NCBI GenBank assembly: GCA_046760445.1
Contig: JBHIEE010000120.1
Span: 1 to 8,050, forward strand
Reading direction: 5' to 3'
Length of the DNA stretch: 8,050 nt
Origin: JBHIEE01 sp046760445
GTDB lineage: Bacteria; Acidobacteriota; Aminicenantia; JdFR-78
Shown piece after piece: positions 1 through 6,559 of this stretch. The position numbers were made by a program, and so were the translations under genes. Each line of letters starts with the position of its first letter. Position 1 is the stretch's first letter. A model generated the notes under the pieces. That model searched no databases. It was not told the origin of the DNA and saw only the letters and a program-made list of their open reading frames with translations.

Positions 1-2
1 GA

Positions 3-92
3 TTCAAACCAGCCATTAGGCAAGGAACCAAGGGCCATAGGGTGCAAATGAGAATTTCACTTGAATCCTTGAACCCTTTTGATTTTATATGA
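3..92 (+). CDS. Possible 3' end of an upstream gene, cut by the window edge
   Basis: The frame starting at base 3 is open for 29 codons and stops at TGA 90-92. That stop shares ATGA with the xerD-like start at 89. The recombinase gene has no Shine-Dalgarno sequence of its own, so translational coupling to an upstream gene would explain how it is started. I do not recognise the tail, which ends in LESLNPFDFI. Against it, the last part contains two adjacent TTGAAYCC units that look like an interspersed repeat, and an open frame this short can arise by chance. Another frame (from base 1) also stays open until TGA at 49-51. Confidence 0.35.
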   Translation, partial: FKPAIRQGTKGHRVQMRISLESLNPFDFI

Positions 93-970
93 AATATATT
101 AAATCCTTCACCGATTATCTTTCTATTGAAAAAGGATTAACTGAAAATACTATCAATTCCTATCAGAGAGACCTTGTTAAACTTTACTTCTTCCTTCAGA
201 AAAAAAAATGTTCCTTTGAAAAAGCAACTGAAAAAGAACTGATTGGGTTTATCCATTATCTAAGTAAATCAAATATTTCATCTCGATCAATTGCACGGAT
301 GATTTCTGCTCTAAAAAGCTTTTATAAATTTTTAATTCTTGAAGGAGTAATCCTTAAAAACCCAGCTATTAATCTTTCTTCTCCTAAGCTATGGCTGAGT
401 TTACCAAAATATTTGACCCCGGAAGAGGTGGACAAGCTTTTATCCTTACCAGATGAGTCCAGTAAACTTGGATTGAGGGACAAAGCGATGCTTGAATTGA
501 TGTATGCTACTGGCTTGAGAGTTTCTGAACTTATCTCTCTTAAAATTAATGACTTGAATTTAGACAATGGTTTTGTCCGTTGCAAGGGCAAAGGAGGAAA
601 AGAAAGGATTGTTCCCCTTGGTCAGACAGCTACCAAGAAGATAAAAAAATACTTGGAAACAAGTCGGCCGAAACTATTAAAAGGCATAGAGAGCAATTTA
701 CTGTTTATCAATTATCGTGGTGAAGGACTAACCCGTCAAGGATTCTGGAAAATTATAAAAAGTTATGCTTTGAAAATAGGATTAATTAATAAAATCACTC
801 CTCATATTTTACGCCATTCTTTTGCCACTCATCTTTTAGAAAAAGGTGCGGATCTCAGATCAGTTCAATTAATGCTCGGACATAGCCAGATTACCACTAC
901 TCAGATTTATACCCATATCACCCGGGAAAGGCTAAAAAAAATTTACGATAAATATCACCCCCGCGCTTAA
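89..970 (+). CDS. xerD: Tyrosine site-specific recombinase, XerD type
   Basis: This 293-residue protein is a complete Xer recombinase of usual family length. Residues 1-88 form the SAM-like core-binding domain (a GLTENTINSYQRDL-type helix), and residues about 108-285 form the catalytic domain. The expected active-site set is present: R144 in ATGLRVSEL, K168 in the GKGGKER beta-hairpin, H239 and R242 in HILRHSFATH, H265 in LGH, and the nucleophile Y274 in QIYTH. The C-terminal end, DKYHPRA, resembles XerD more than XerC. Known family role: it acts in the cytoplasm with a partner recombinase to resolve chromosome dimers at dif. No dif-like site is evident here. The gene has no clear Shine-Dalgarno sequence, so the ATG at 89 is probably reached by coupling to an upstream frame. 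It converges with the 46-codon gene on the other strand, their stop codons sharing TTAA. Confidence 0.93.
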   Translation: MKYIKSFTDYLSIEKGLTENTINSYQRDLVKLYFFLQKKKCSFEKATEKELIGFIHYLSKSNISSRSIARMISALKSFYKFLILEGVILKNPAINLSSPKLWLSLPKYLTPEEVDKLLSLPDESSKLGLRDKAMLELMYATGLRVSELISLKINDLNLDNGFVRCKGKGGKERIVPLGQTATKKIKKYLETSRPKLLKGIESNLLFINYRGEGLTRQGFWKIIKSYALKIGLINKITPHILRHSFATHLLEKGADLRSVQLMLGHSQITTTQIYTHITRERLKKIYDKYHPRA

Positions 971-1107
971 AATACTTTGGCTGAAAATTCTCTTTTTTTT
1001 ACTTTAATAGGATGGTATTTTTTGCAAGTTTCTTTTAGATGAACATAAACGAGACAATATCCCTCAGAGTAATATTTACAATTTAAACACCTCTCATATT
1101 TTTTCAT
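967..1107 (-). CDS. 46-residue four-cysteine protein, possibly metal-binding
   Basis: This short gene begins with ATG at 1107-1105, six bases after a strong AAAGGAG (1114-1120), and ends with TAA at 969-967. It overlaps the end of the TM2 gene by 14 bases in another frame, a layout typical of translational coupling. The protein has C7 and C10 (CLNC), then C18 (GYC) and C28 (ETCKKYHP), with H32 close behind. This C-x2-C-x7-C-x9-C layout with aromatic residues around the first pair resembles small zinc- or Fe-S-binding proteins of anaerobes. That is an inference from cysteine spacing only; I cannot name a family. There is no signal peptide or membrane helix, and the C-terminus is lysine-rich. 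Its stop overlaps the xerD stop by four bases, so no terminator fits between the convergent genes. Confidence 0.72.
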   Translation of the reverse strand: MKKYERCLNCKYYSEGYCLVYVHLKETCKKYHPIKVKKREFSAKVF

Positions 1108-1531
1108 TTTGTTCTCCTTTATTTTTATTCATTAGAATGTCCAATTGAAAGAGTCTTTTGAATTCCATCTCTTGATTGGTGATTTTCACTTGACGGGAAA
1201 GAGTAAACAAATCGATGAGAAGTCCTATTCCTATGATTACTAAAGGAAGCAAGTACAATAAAGGAATTTTAGAAGTAATTCCTATTATTAACATCCCACA
1301 GTTTAATAAATAAAAAAATCCGCCTCCAATTCTTCTTAAATAGAATTTATGTCCACCACAAATTCCAGTAAAAAGCCAGTATAAATAAGCTGTCTTGATC
1401 GATTTTTCTTTAAACCCACCCCTATCAAATAAGAAGTATAAGTTTGAGTGAGAAGGGAAGGAATTTTCTCTTGATTTAATACTTTTAAAGCTTAGCATTT
1501 TTTTCCCGGTTGATTTTTTATCTTTTTCCAA
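1094..1531 (-). CDS. TM2-domain membrane protein
   Basis: A TM2 domain spans residues about 46-112: an amphipathic AYLYWLFTGICGGHKFYL segment with the characteristic G-x-H-x-FY, then two membrane helices at about 71-87 and 89-108, closing on LIDLF. TM2 proteins sit in the cytoplasmic membrane. Their biochemical role is not established, and many are fused to other domains. Here the N-terminal 40 residues are polar and unassigned, and residues 112-145 form a charged cytoplasmic-looking tail. The frame opens with TTG at 1531, whose nearest GAGG is rather far away. An in-frame ATG at 1498 (M12, giving 134 residues) is an equally good start and leaves the domain intact. The gene lies upstream of, and overlaps, the 46-codon cysteine-rich gene, so they probably share one transcript. 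Confidence 0.82.
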   Translation of the reverse strand: MEKDKKSTGKKMLSFKSIKSRENSFPSHSNLYFLFDRGGFKEKSIKTAYLYWLFTGICGGHKFYLRRIGGGFFYLLNCGMLIIGITSKIPLLYLLPLVIIGIGLLIDLFTLSRQVKITNQEMEFKRLFQLDILMNKNKGEQNEKI

Positions 1532-1563
1532 GATTTTTTAACCTCTTCACTATATAAAGTCTG

Positions 1564-1569
1564 ATTATA
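1564..1569 (-). promoter_or_regulatory. Candidate -10 box for the TM2 gene
   Basis: On the minus strand there is a perfect TATAAT about 33 bases before the TTG codon at 1531. No convincing -35 box lies 16-18 bases further upstream, where the sequence is mostly A and T. It is the best leftward promoter candidate in the 102-bp gap shared with the sigma factor gene, but a TATAAT in such AT-rich DNA can occur by chance. Confidence 0.35.
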
Positions 1570-1581
1570 GGGAAAAAATAT

Positions 1582-1610
1582 TTGATTTTTTTTTGGCTGT
1601 TGAATAAAAT
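1582..1610 (+). promoter_or_regulatory. Sigma-70-type promoter of the sigma/anti-sigma operon
   Basis: TTGATT (1582-1587) is followed after 17 bases by TAAAAT (1605-1610). Transcription would start near 1617, leaving a leader of only about 17 bases before the ATG at 1634, with no Shine-Dalgarno sequence in it. The boxes are housekeeping-like. I see no GGAAC-type ECF -35 motif, so autoregulation by the encoded sigma factor is not evident from sequence. Confidence 0.55.
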
Positions 1611-1633
1611 GAACTTACTTAACCACTAAAAAA

Positions 1634-2209
1634 ATGAAAGTATTATTAAAAGAAGAAATAAAATTGATTCAAGAAGTTGTGAACGGAGATAGATTAGCTG
1701 AAGAAAAGTTAATAAATAAACTCAAAGAAGGACTAACCTGGTTAGCAAGAAGGAAGATAGGAGCTGAGCACATAGAAGACATCGTTCAGGAAACTTTGTG
1801 GATTTTCATTCAAAATCTTAGACAGGGAAAATATGAAGGTCAGACACCTTTGAGAAATTATATTTTTGGGATTTTTAAAAATTTAGCGGTGGACTATATT
1901 AAGGAGAAGAAAAAAGAAGCAGAAAGAATTACACATGGAAAAACCACGGAGAATCTGGCTGATAACAAGACCCCAGAAATGAAACTTATAGAAAAAGAAA
2001 AGATAAATTTAATTGTAAACTGGATTAGGAAATTATCCTCGAGGTATCGAGAGATATTGATTCTTCATTATTTAGAGGGATATTCTGTTAGAGAAATTAG
2101 TGCTCTCACCAATTTACCTCAGGGCACTGTGCTCTATCGATTACACATTGGAAGAAAAAAACTTTTAAAAAAAGCCAATAAAATTTCCGTTTTTAAAGAC
2201 TTATTATAG
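1634..2209 (+). CDS. ECF-like RNA polymerase sigma factor
   Basis: This is a 191-residue sigma-70 family protein with only regions 2 and 4, the layout of extracytoplasmic-function sigma factors. Region 2 covers about residues 17-93 and includes the DIVQETLWIFIQNL helix (49-62) that contacts core polymerase and the -10 element. Region 4 covers about 128-178, with a helix-turn-helix from SVREISALTNLPQGTVLYRL. The linker (94-127) is lysine/glutamate-rich. The gene has no visible ribosome-binding site, and its predicted leader is very short. The next gene begins 12 or 39 bases after its stop and encodes a zinc-motif membrane anti-sigma protein, so the pair is almost certainly one operon. By family analogy the anti-sigma partner holds this factor at the membrane until a signal arrives. 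Its target promoters cannot be told from this window. Confidence 0.9.
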   Translation: MKVLLKEEIKLIQEVVNGDRLAEEKLINKLKEGLTWLARRKIGAEHIEDIVQETLWIFIQNLRQGKYEGQTPLRNYIFGIFKNLAVDYIKEKKKEAERITHGKTTENLADNKTPEMKLIEKEKINLIVNWIRKLSSRYREILILHYLEGYSVREISALTNLPQGTVLYRLHIGRKKLLKKANKISVFKDLL

Positions 2210-2248
2210 TGAGGGACATATATGGGGGATAAAAAAAGGAGGAAGGCG

Positions 2249-2905
2249 ATGAAATGCTTGGATGAAGAATTCAGAAAATTATTAACCCCATATCTTGCGG
2301 GAATCCTCAACCCTCAAGACAAAGAACAATTTGAAGCTCATCTGCTCGAGTGCTCTGCTTGTCGAGAGGAAATAGATCTGACAGAGAAGTTACTTGCTGT
2401 TATAGGAGAAAATAAGGAAGAAATACTTGCAAGATTGGGCGAGAAAGCATTCTCGAAAGAAAGCTTTCTCGAAAAAATGTACAATTTTTTCACCATAAGA
2501 AAATTAGTTTCTATTGGAGCAGCTTTGCTTCTTATCTCTGTGATAACCTTAATCTATCAGCTTACTCAAATTAAAGCTCCTCAAATAAGCGAACATCTGA
2601 GTTTCCAAGAAATTCGGGGAAGAAACATAGAAATATTCCAGCCATTTGGAGAGCTAAATACTTCTCCTAAGACAATCAAATGGATGAAAGTTAAAAAAGC
2701 AGAAAATTATTCTATTCAGATTCAAGATGAAGAGGGAAATATAGTCTGGCAAGCAACTTCAATCCAAAATTATGTTGAACTTCCCTTTTTCATCCAAGAA
2801 AAAATTGAAATTGGAAAATCTTACTATATCAAGATTAAAGCTTTCTCAGATCAAGGAGATTTGATTGTGGGATCTGAAAAGATTGCCTTTAAAGTCAAAA
2901 AGTAA
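2249..2905 (+). CDS. Membrane anti-sigma factor with zinc motif and outer beta domain
   Basis: I chose ATG 2249 because AAAGGAGG lies six bases upstream of it. An in-frame ATG at 2222 would add nine residues (MGDKKRRKA) and has a weaker GAGGG. Counting from 2249, residues 2-45 hold the anti-sigma zinc finger: C3, then H31, C35 and C38 in the HLLECSAC (Hx3Cx2C) signature. A single membrane helix lies at about 86-104 (KLVSIGAALLLISVITLIY). The last 100 residues are outside the membrane and read as a beta-sandwich: PFGELN, IKWMKVKKAENYSIQIQDEEG, then GKSYYIKIKAF, a fibronectin-III/FlgD-like pattern common in sensor or binding modules. Role by family: it binds and inhibits the sigma factor just upstream. 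The outer domain is the likely sensor, but its ligand is unknown. The gene ends 7 bp from the convergent CHAT peptidase gene. Confidence 0.87.
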   Translation: MKCLDEEFRKLLTPYLAGILNPQDKEQFEAHLLECSACREEIDLTEKLLAVIGENKEEILARLGEKAFSKESFLEKMYNFFTIRKLVSIGAALLLISVITLIYQLTQIKAPQISEHLSFQEIRGRNIEIFQPFGELNTSPKTIKWMKVKKAENYSIQIQDEEGNIVWQATSIQNYVELPFFIQEKIEIGKSYYIKIKAFSDQGDLIVGSEKIAFKVKK

Positions 2906-2912
2906 CTCTTTT

Positions 2913-5900
2913 TTACAGGATAAATTTTTGAAATAATTTGATAAAGAGAAGAAAAATTGTCATTACTATCAAAAATAAAAGAATTAAAAATATTAACTTA
3001 AATTGGTTTGTGAAGACTACTGAGTTAGATTCTCCAGTTAAAATTAAGCCTGCCCAGTGATAAGGATGTCGATAAAGGTCTAATTTCATTATATTTAACT
3101 TAGCTTTTCGTAAAGCACTACCTTTATTTTCGCCTCGTTTCAAATAAAAATAGAAAAGTTTCATTAAGTCAGCAGTAGAACGGTCACCAACATTCCATAG
3201 GCTGCTTATTATACTTGGGGCACCAGCATATATAAATCCTCGTGTCAGACCAACTATTCCTTCTCCTCGAATGAATTTACCAAGACTTGTCTGACAGGCA
3301 GAAAGCACCACTAAATCAGCATTCAATTTAAGGTTGTATATTTCTCTTAATTGAAGAAACCCGTCTTCTGTCGGGTCATTATCCAAAGTTAAAATAACCG
3401 CTGACCGAGAAGGAAATTCTTCATCAATTAAACTGTGGGTAGCAAAATGAATAATTTTGAAATCATCAAGATTCAATCCCTTAAGTATTTCTTCTTTTGC
3501 CAAGTTTTGCTCAAAAATCTTCTTTGACTTCTCTGGAAAATAAAGCCCCACACCAGAGACTTCTTCTTTGGTAAAAGGTAATCTCTTGAATTGAGAATAC
3601 CAATTTTCATATATCTGGGCTGAAACTAACTTTTTTGGGGAAGTAGGATAGATTGGGTCTCCAAAAGCTAAAAGTTGATATCTCGGCTTTCTTGCCCTCG
3701 TTCTCATTGAATTAATTATATAGGCTAAGGAAGTAGCCGAAGAAGCATAAGAAATATTATAATCCTCTACTAAAAATCTAAATTTTAATTTTCTTTGGGA
3801 TTTGGAATTTTGAATTTGGAATTTTTCTTTTCCTGCTTCTTGCTTCCTGCTTCCAGTTTCTTGTATTAGTGTTTCAAAGGGGAGATAATAGAGAATGCCG
3901 TCAGGAATAATTATCAGATTATTTTTATTTTTTAATTCCTCTTCTGCTGGCTCAACTAATATCTGATAAAGTTTCCTGCCCAAAAGTTCAATTCTCGATA
4001 AAGAGGAATCAGGTTGGACAATAAGATTACGAAATTCAATGACCATTTCCTCTAATTTCTCTCTTCCGGGCAATTGATGAACAAAAAATTTCTTTTTGGT
4101 AATTATCCATAGAAATGATTTATCTTCACCCAAAAAATACTCAAGAATTAAATCATTTTTAATTTTATTTAACAAAAAATACTGAACTTCCTCAAAACGA
4201 TATGGTTCAGGATAAACCAAATGAGCATATTGAGGATTCTTTTTCCTTATTTTTCTTATGAGGCTTTGATATTCATCTTCTGAATCTTCCAGCTCTTTGA
4301 ATAACTCTCTTCTGTTCTCTTCAGAGAGATTTGATTTTTGAAGTTCAGTTAAAAGGAGAGAAATTTTTTTATTTATTTGAATTTGTTCTTTTCTTAATTC
4401 AGTGCTAAGAAAATCTGTTATATCTATTTTTGCCTCCTGCAAGCTGTCCAGAAATGCCCTTGCTTTTGCTCTTTCAGCAAAATAAAAACTCTCTTTATTA
4501 TATCCTCGTAAAGGATCCTGATTATGCATTTTGACCAACAGACTTATCAAAGAAGCATATATTTCTATTTTATCTTTTAAAAATCCAGATTTGTATTCAC
4601 TCAATTGAAGCTGCGCCCTGATATTTTCAACTTCAGTTATTGCTTTTTTATAGTATCCTATTGCTTGGAAAGGCTTTCCTTGTTTTTCATAAACTGAAGC
4701 CAAACCAAAATTTGCATGCCAGATTATTTCAGGAGCTCCTATTTTGAAGCCCTTTTTAAGAGCTTGATTATAATATGTTAAAGACTGTGAATAATTGTTT
4801 AGTTTTAAGAAAATATCTCCTATTTGAATGGAATTTCTTCCTTTTAGTTCTTCATCTCCGATTTGCTCAGCAATATTTAATGATTGATTGTAATACTTTA
4901 ATGCTTTGTTATAATCTCTCGATTCAAAATAAATGGACCCAATATTCCGAAAAAAGTACCCTACCCCTCTCTTATCCCCAATTCCTTGGGAAATTCTCAA
5001 GCCCGATTGATAATAAGCTAATGCTTTATTATAATCATTTTTCTTTCTGTAAATGTAGCCAATATTATCAAGATATATTGCCTCATCTCTTTTATCTCTT
5101 ATTCCTCGGGCAATCTCTAAGCCTTTATAATAATTTTTCAATGCCTTTTCATAATCCCCCAATCGAGAATAAAAGATACCTATACTGTTAAGGCAGGAAA
5201 TTTGAAGCCATTTATATTTACTTTCTCGTGCGATATCTAAACTTTGTTCATAATATTCAAGTGCTTTGAGGTAGTCGCCTTGACTCGAATAAATTAAACC
5301 AATATTACGAAGAATTAATCCTTCATTTCTTTTGTCTTCCATTTCTTTACTAACAGTTAAGCCATGGTTATAGTATTCAAACGATTTTGAATAGTTTCCT
5401 AAGTGCCAGTAAATAACTGCTATAGCAACGAGGCATTTTCCTTCCTCTGCTTTATCTTTAATCTCTTGAGCAAGAATTAACGCTTGTTTATAATACTCCA
5501 ATGCCTTGGGATAATTTCCTAAAGACCAATAAACATTTCCCACAGTCCTTATATTTTTTTCCCGGAGATTCTTGTCTCCAATTTTTTCAGCAATAATTAA
5601 AGCTTGTTCAAAATACTTCAAAGCCTTGGGATAATTTCCTAACATCCAATAAATATTTCCTATATTATTTAATATTATTCCTTCTTCCTCTTTATCCTTT
5701 ATTTCTTCTGCAATAATTAATGCCTGTTCACAATATTCCAAGGCTTTGAATAAATTATTAAAAAACCAATAAACCCTTCCGATTTGTCTAAGACATTTTC
5801 CTACTTCCTTGCGATTGGCTATTTTTTTAAATAGAGCTAAAGCTTGCTCAAGGTATTTCCTTGCTTGATGATATTCACTTAGGTTTAGATAACCATAGCC

Positions 5901-6428
5901 TAATCCAAAATAGAGATAAGGGTTTTCAGGTTCGAGTTTTATAAGTTTTTTCAAATAATTTATTATATTAGTGAGTTCTTCTTTTTTCTGGTAACAATAA
6001 GCTAATTCTTTATAAACCTCACTGAATTCAGCTCCCAATTCTATACATTTTTTGAAACTTTTTACTGCCTTGGGATAATCATTTTTTTCTTTATAAGCCA
6101 ATCCAATTCCGTAATAAGCATATAAGTTAGAAGGGTTTTCTTTGACTAAATTAAGAAAATAGCCAATTAATTCATCTAAAGTGTTCGTTTTTTGGGAAGC
6201 TTGAACCAAAACTTCATAAGCTAAATAAAAAGTATAATCTTCTTCAATGATCTTCTTACCTTCTAAAATAGCCTTATTAAACTGCTTAGTTTGTATCAAT
6301 TTCAGAAGGTTAAGATATTTACTTAGATAATCTGAATTAATATCTTGGCTATAAGAGAAAGGATGAGTTAATGCAAAGAGGAAAACAATTGTTATGGTCA
6401 CTAATTGAAAATTCCTGAAAAAACTCAC
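2913..6428 (-). CDS. Secreted, membrane-anchored TPR-CHAT cysteine peptidase
   Basis: This 1171-residue protein starts at GTG 6428 with AAGGA six bases upstream. A signal peptide covers residues 1-27 (TITIVFLFAL core, possible cut at SYS/Q). About 14 tetratricopeptide repeats fill residues 38-612, and the middle nine are regular 40-residue units of the type GNYPKALEYYEQALIIAEEI. A charged coiled-coil linker lies at about 670-735. The CHAT domain (caspase HetF-associated with TPRs) follows at about 740-1140: IIPDGILYYLPFETLI, VEDYNISYASSAT, the catalytic His in HFATHS (H998) and the catalytic Cys in SACQTSLG (C1045), then the conserved SLWNVGDRST. A C-terminal helix (about 1144-1163) with lysines after it would anchor the protein, placing TPRs and peptidase outside the cytoplasm. 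CHAT peptidases are caspase/separase relatives usually switched on by partner binding to the TPRs. Substrate and partner are unknown. Residues about 857-878 derive from a repeat tract. Confidence 0.93.
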   Translation of the reverse strand: MSFFRNFQLVTITIVFLFALTHPFSYSQDINSDYLSKYLNLLKLIQTKQFNKAILEGKKIIEEDYTFYLAYEVLVQASQKTNTLDELIGYFLNLVKENPSNLYAYYGIGLAYKEKNDYPKAVKSFKKCIELGAEFSEVYKELAYCYQKKEELTNIINYLKKLIKLEPENPYLYFGLGYGYLNLSEYHQARKYLEQALALFKKIANRKEVGKCLRQIGRVYWFFNNLFKALEYCEQALIIAEEIKDKEEEGIILNNIGNIYWMLGNYPKALKYFEQALIIAEKIGDKNLREKNIRTVGNVYWSLGNYPKALEYYKQALILAQEIKDKAEEGKCLVAIAVIYWHLGNYSKSFEYYNHGLTVSKEMEDKRNEGLILRNIGLIYSSQGDYLKALEYYEQSLDIARESKYKWLQISCLNSIGIFYSRLGDYEKALKNYYKGLEIARGIRDKRDEAIYLDNIGYIYRKKNDYNKALAYYQSGLRISQGIGDKRGVGYFFRNIGSIYFESRDYNKALKYYNQSLNIAEQIGDEELKGRNSIQIGDIFLKLNNYSQSLTYYNQALKKGFKIGAPEIIWHANFGLASVYEKQGKPFQAIGYYKKAITEVENIRAQLQLSEYKSGFLKDKIEIYASLISLLVKMHNQDPLRGYNKESFYFAERAKARAFLDSLQEAKIDITDFLSTELRKEQIQINKKISLLLTELQKSNLSEENRRELFKELEDSEDEYQSLIRKIRKKNPQYAHLVYPEPYRFEEVQYFLLNKIKNDLILEYFLGEDKSFLWIITKKKFFVHQLPGREKLEEMVIEFRNLIVQPDSSLSRIELLGRKLYQILVEPAEEELKNKNNLIIIPDGILYYLPFETLIQETGSRKQEAGKEKFQIQNSKSQRKLKFRFLVEDYNISYASSATSLAYIINSMRTRARKPRYQLLAFGDPIYPTSPKKLVSAQIYENWYSQFKRLPFTKEEVSGVGLYFPEKSKKIFEQNLAKEEILKGLNLDDFKIIHFATHSLIDEEFPSRSAVILTLDNDPTEDGFLQLREIYNLKLNADLVVLSACQTSLGKFIRGEGIVGLTRGFIYAGAPSIISSLWNVGDRSTADLMKLFYFYLKRGENKGSALRKAKLNIMKLDLYRHPYHWAGLILTGESNSVVFTNQFKLIFLILLFLIVMTIFLLFIKLFQKFIL
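3797..3860. repeat. Degenerate short-repeat tract absorbed in the CHAT coding frame
   Basis: Two low-complexity blocks lie side by side. The first alternates GGAATTTTGAATTT-like units (about 3798-3826). The second has heptamers CCTGCTT, CTTGCTT, CCTGCTT and CCAGTTT (3832-3859). On the coding strand they encode a polar, lysine-rich stretch (residues about 857-878, containing SRKQEAGKEKFQIQNSKSQ). It falls between the strand ending PFETLI and the VEDYNISYA strand, where other CHAT proteins as I recall them have only a short loop. Both block types resemble intergenic interspersed repeats, suggesting an insertion that kept the frame and was tolerated in a loop. Confidence 0.6.
4790..5830 (-). repeat. 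120-bp periodic DNA repeat encoding TPR units
   Basis: About nine consecutive units recur every 120 bp, corresponding to 40-residue TPRs of the kinesin-light-chain-like class. On the plus strand the markers are AATTTCCTAA followed by CCAATAAA (near 5514 and 5634, with weaker versions before and after). Units near 5390-5750 are the most alike, suggesting recent unit duplication or gene conversion. This is coding repetition, not a CRISPR array. Confidence 0.8.
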
Positions 6429-6456
6429 CCTCTTTCCTTAAATAGGATTTTTAAAA

Positions 6457-6485
6457 AATATATATTTAAATTCTAGACTTGTCAA
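6457..6485 (-). promoter_or_regulatory. Near-consensus promoter of the TPR-CHAT gene
   Basis: On the minus strand a perfect TTGACA (6485-6480) is followed after 17 bases by TATATT (6462-6457). Transcription would start near 6450, giving a leader of about 22 bases before GTG 6428. This is the strongest sigma-70-type promoter in the window, which argues for expression by the housekeeping sigma factor rather than only by the nearby ECF factor. It lies back-to-back with the rightward promoter, the two -35 boxes 16 bp apart across a T7A5 tract. Confidence 0.7.
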
Positions 6486-6501
6486 ATTTTTTTAAAAAGT
6501 A

Positions 6502-6530
6502 TTGCTAAAATGAAAAAGAACTGATATATT
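6502..6530 (+). promoter_or_regulatory. Rightward promoter of the 189-residue protein gene
   Basis: TTGCTA (6502-6507), a 17-base spacer and TATATT (6525-6530) would start transcription near 6537. A strong AAGGAG (6547-6552) lies seven bases before the ATG. The box pair and its spacer recur with one base change at 7485-7513, which supports it as a real, maintained promoter. Confidence 0.7.
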
Positions 6531-6559
6531 GTCTAAAAAATTAAATAAGGAGATTATAA

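Noticed and set aside
1..88. A dif recombination site near the Xer gene
   Set aside because: No 28-bp pair of inverted Xer-binding half-sites could be made out here or in the gaps beyond.
322..591. Minus-strand ORF of 89 codons
   Set aside because: It lies wholly inside the well-supported xerD-like gene, has no recognisable domain and is best seen as a shadow of that coding frame.
1532..1633. ECF-type (GGAAC/GTC) autoregulatory promoter for the sigma gene
   Set aside because: I looked for this pair upstream of the sigma, CHAT and 189-residue genes and found none. All three have housekeeping-like boxes with 17-base spacers.
2903..2915. A terminator between the convergent anti-sigma and CHAT genes
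   Set aside because: Only 7 bp separate the stop codons and no hairpin is present; the nearby T-run lies at the gene ends.
4775..5191. Plus-strand ORF of 138 codons
   Set aside because: It is antisense to the TPR array. Its repeating aromatic- and leucine-rich sequence simply mirrors the 120-bp TPR repeats.
4790..5830. Regular repeats that could suggest a CRISPR array or minisatellite
   Set aside because: The 120-bp period is exactly 40 codons in one continuous frame with clear TPR consensus, and there are no spacers between identical repeats.
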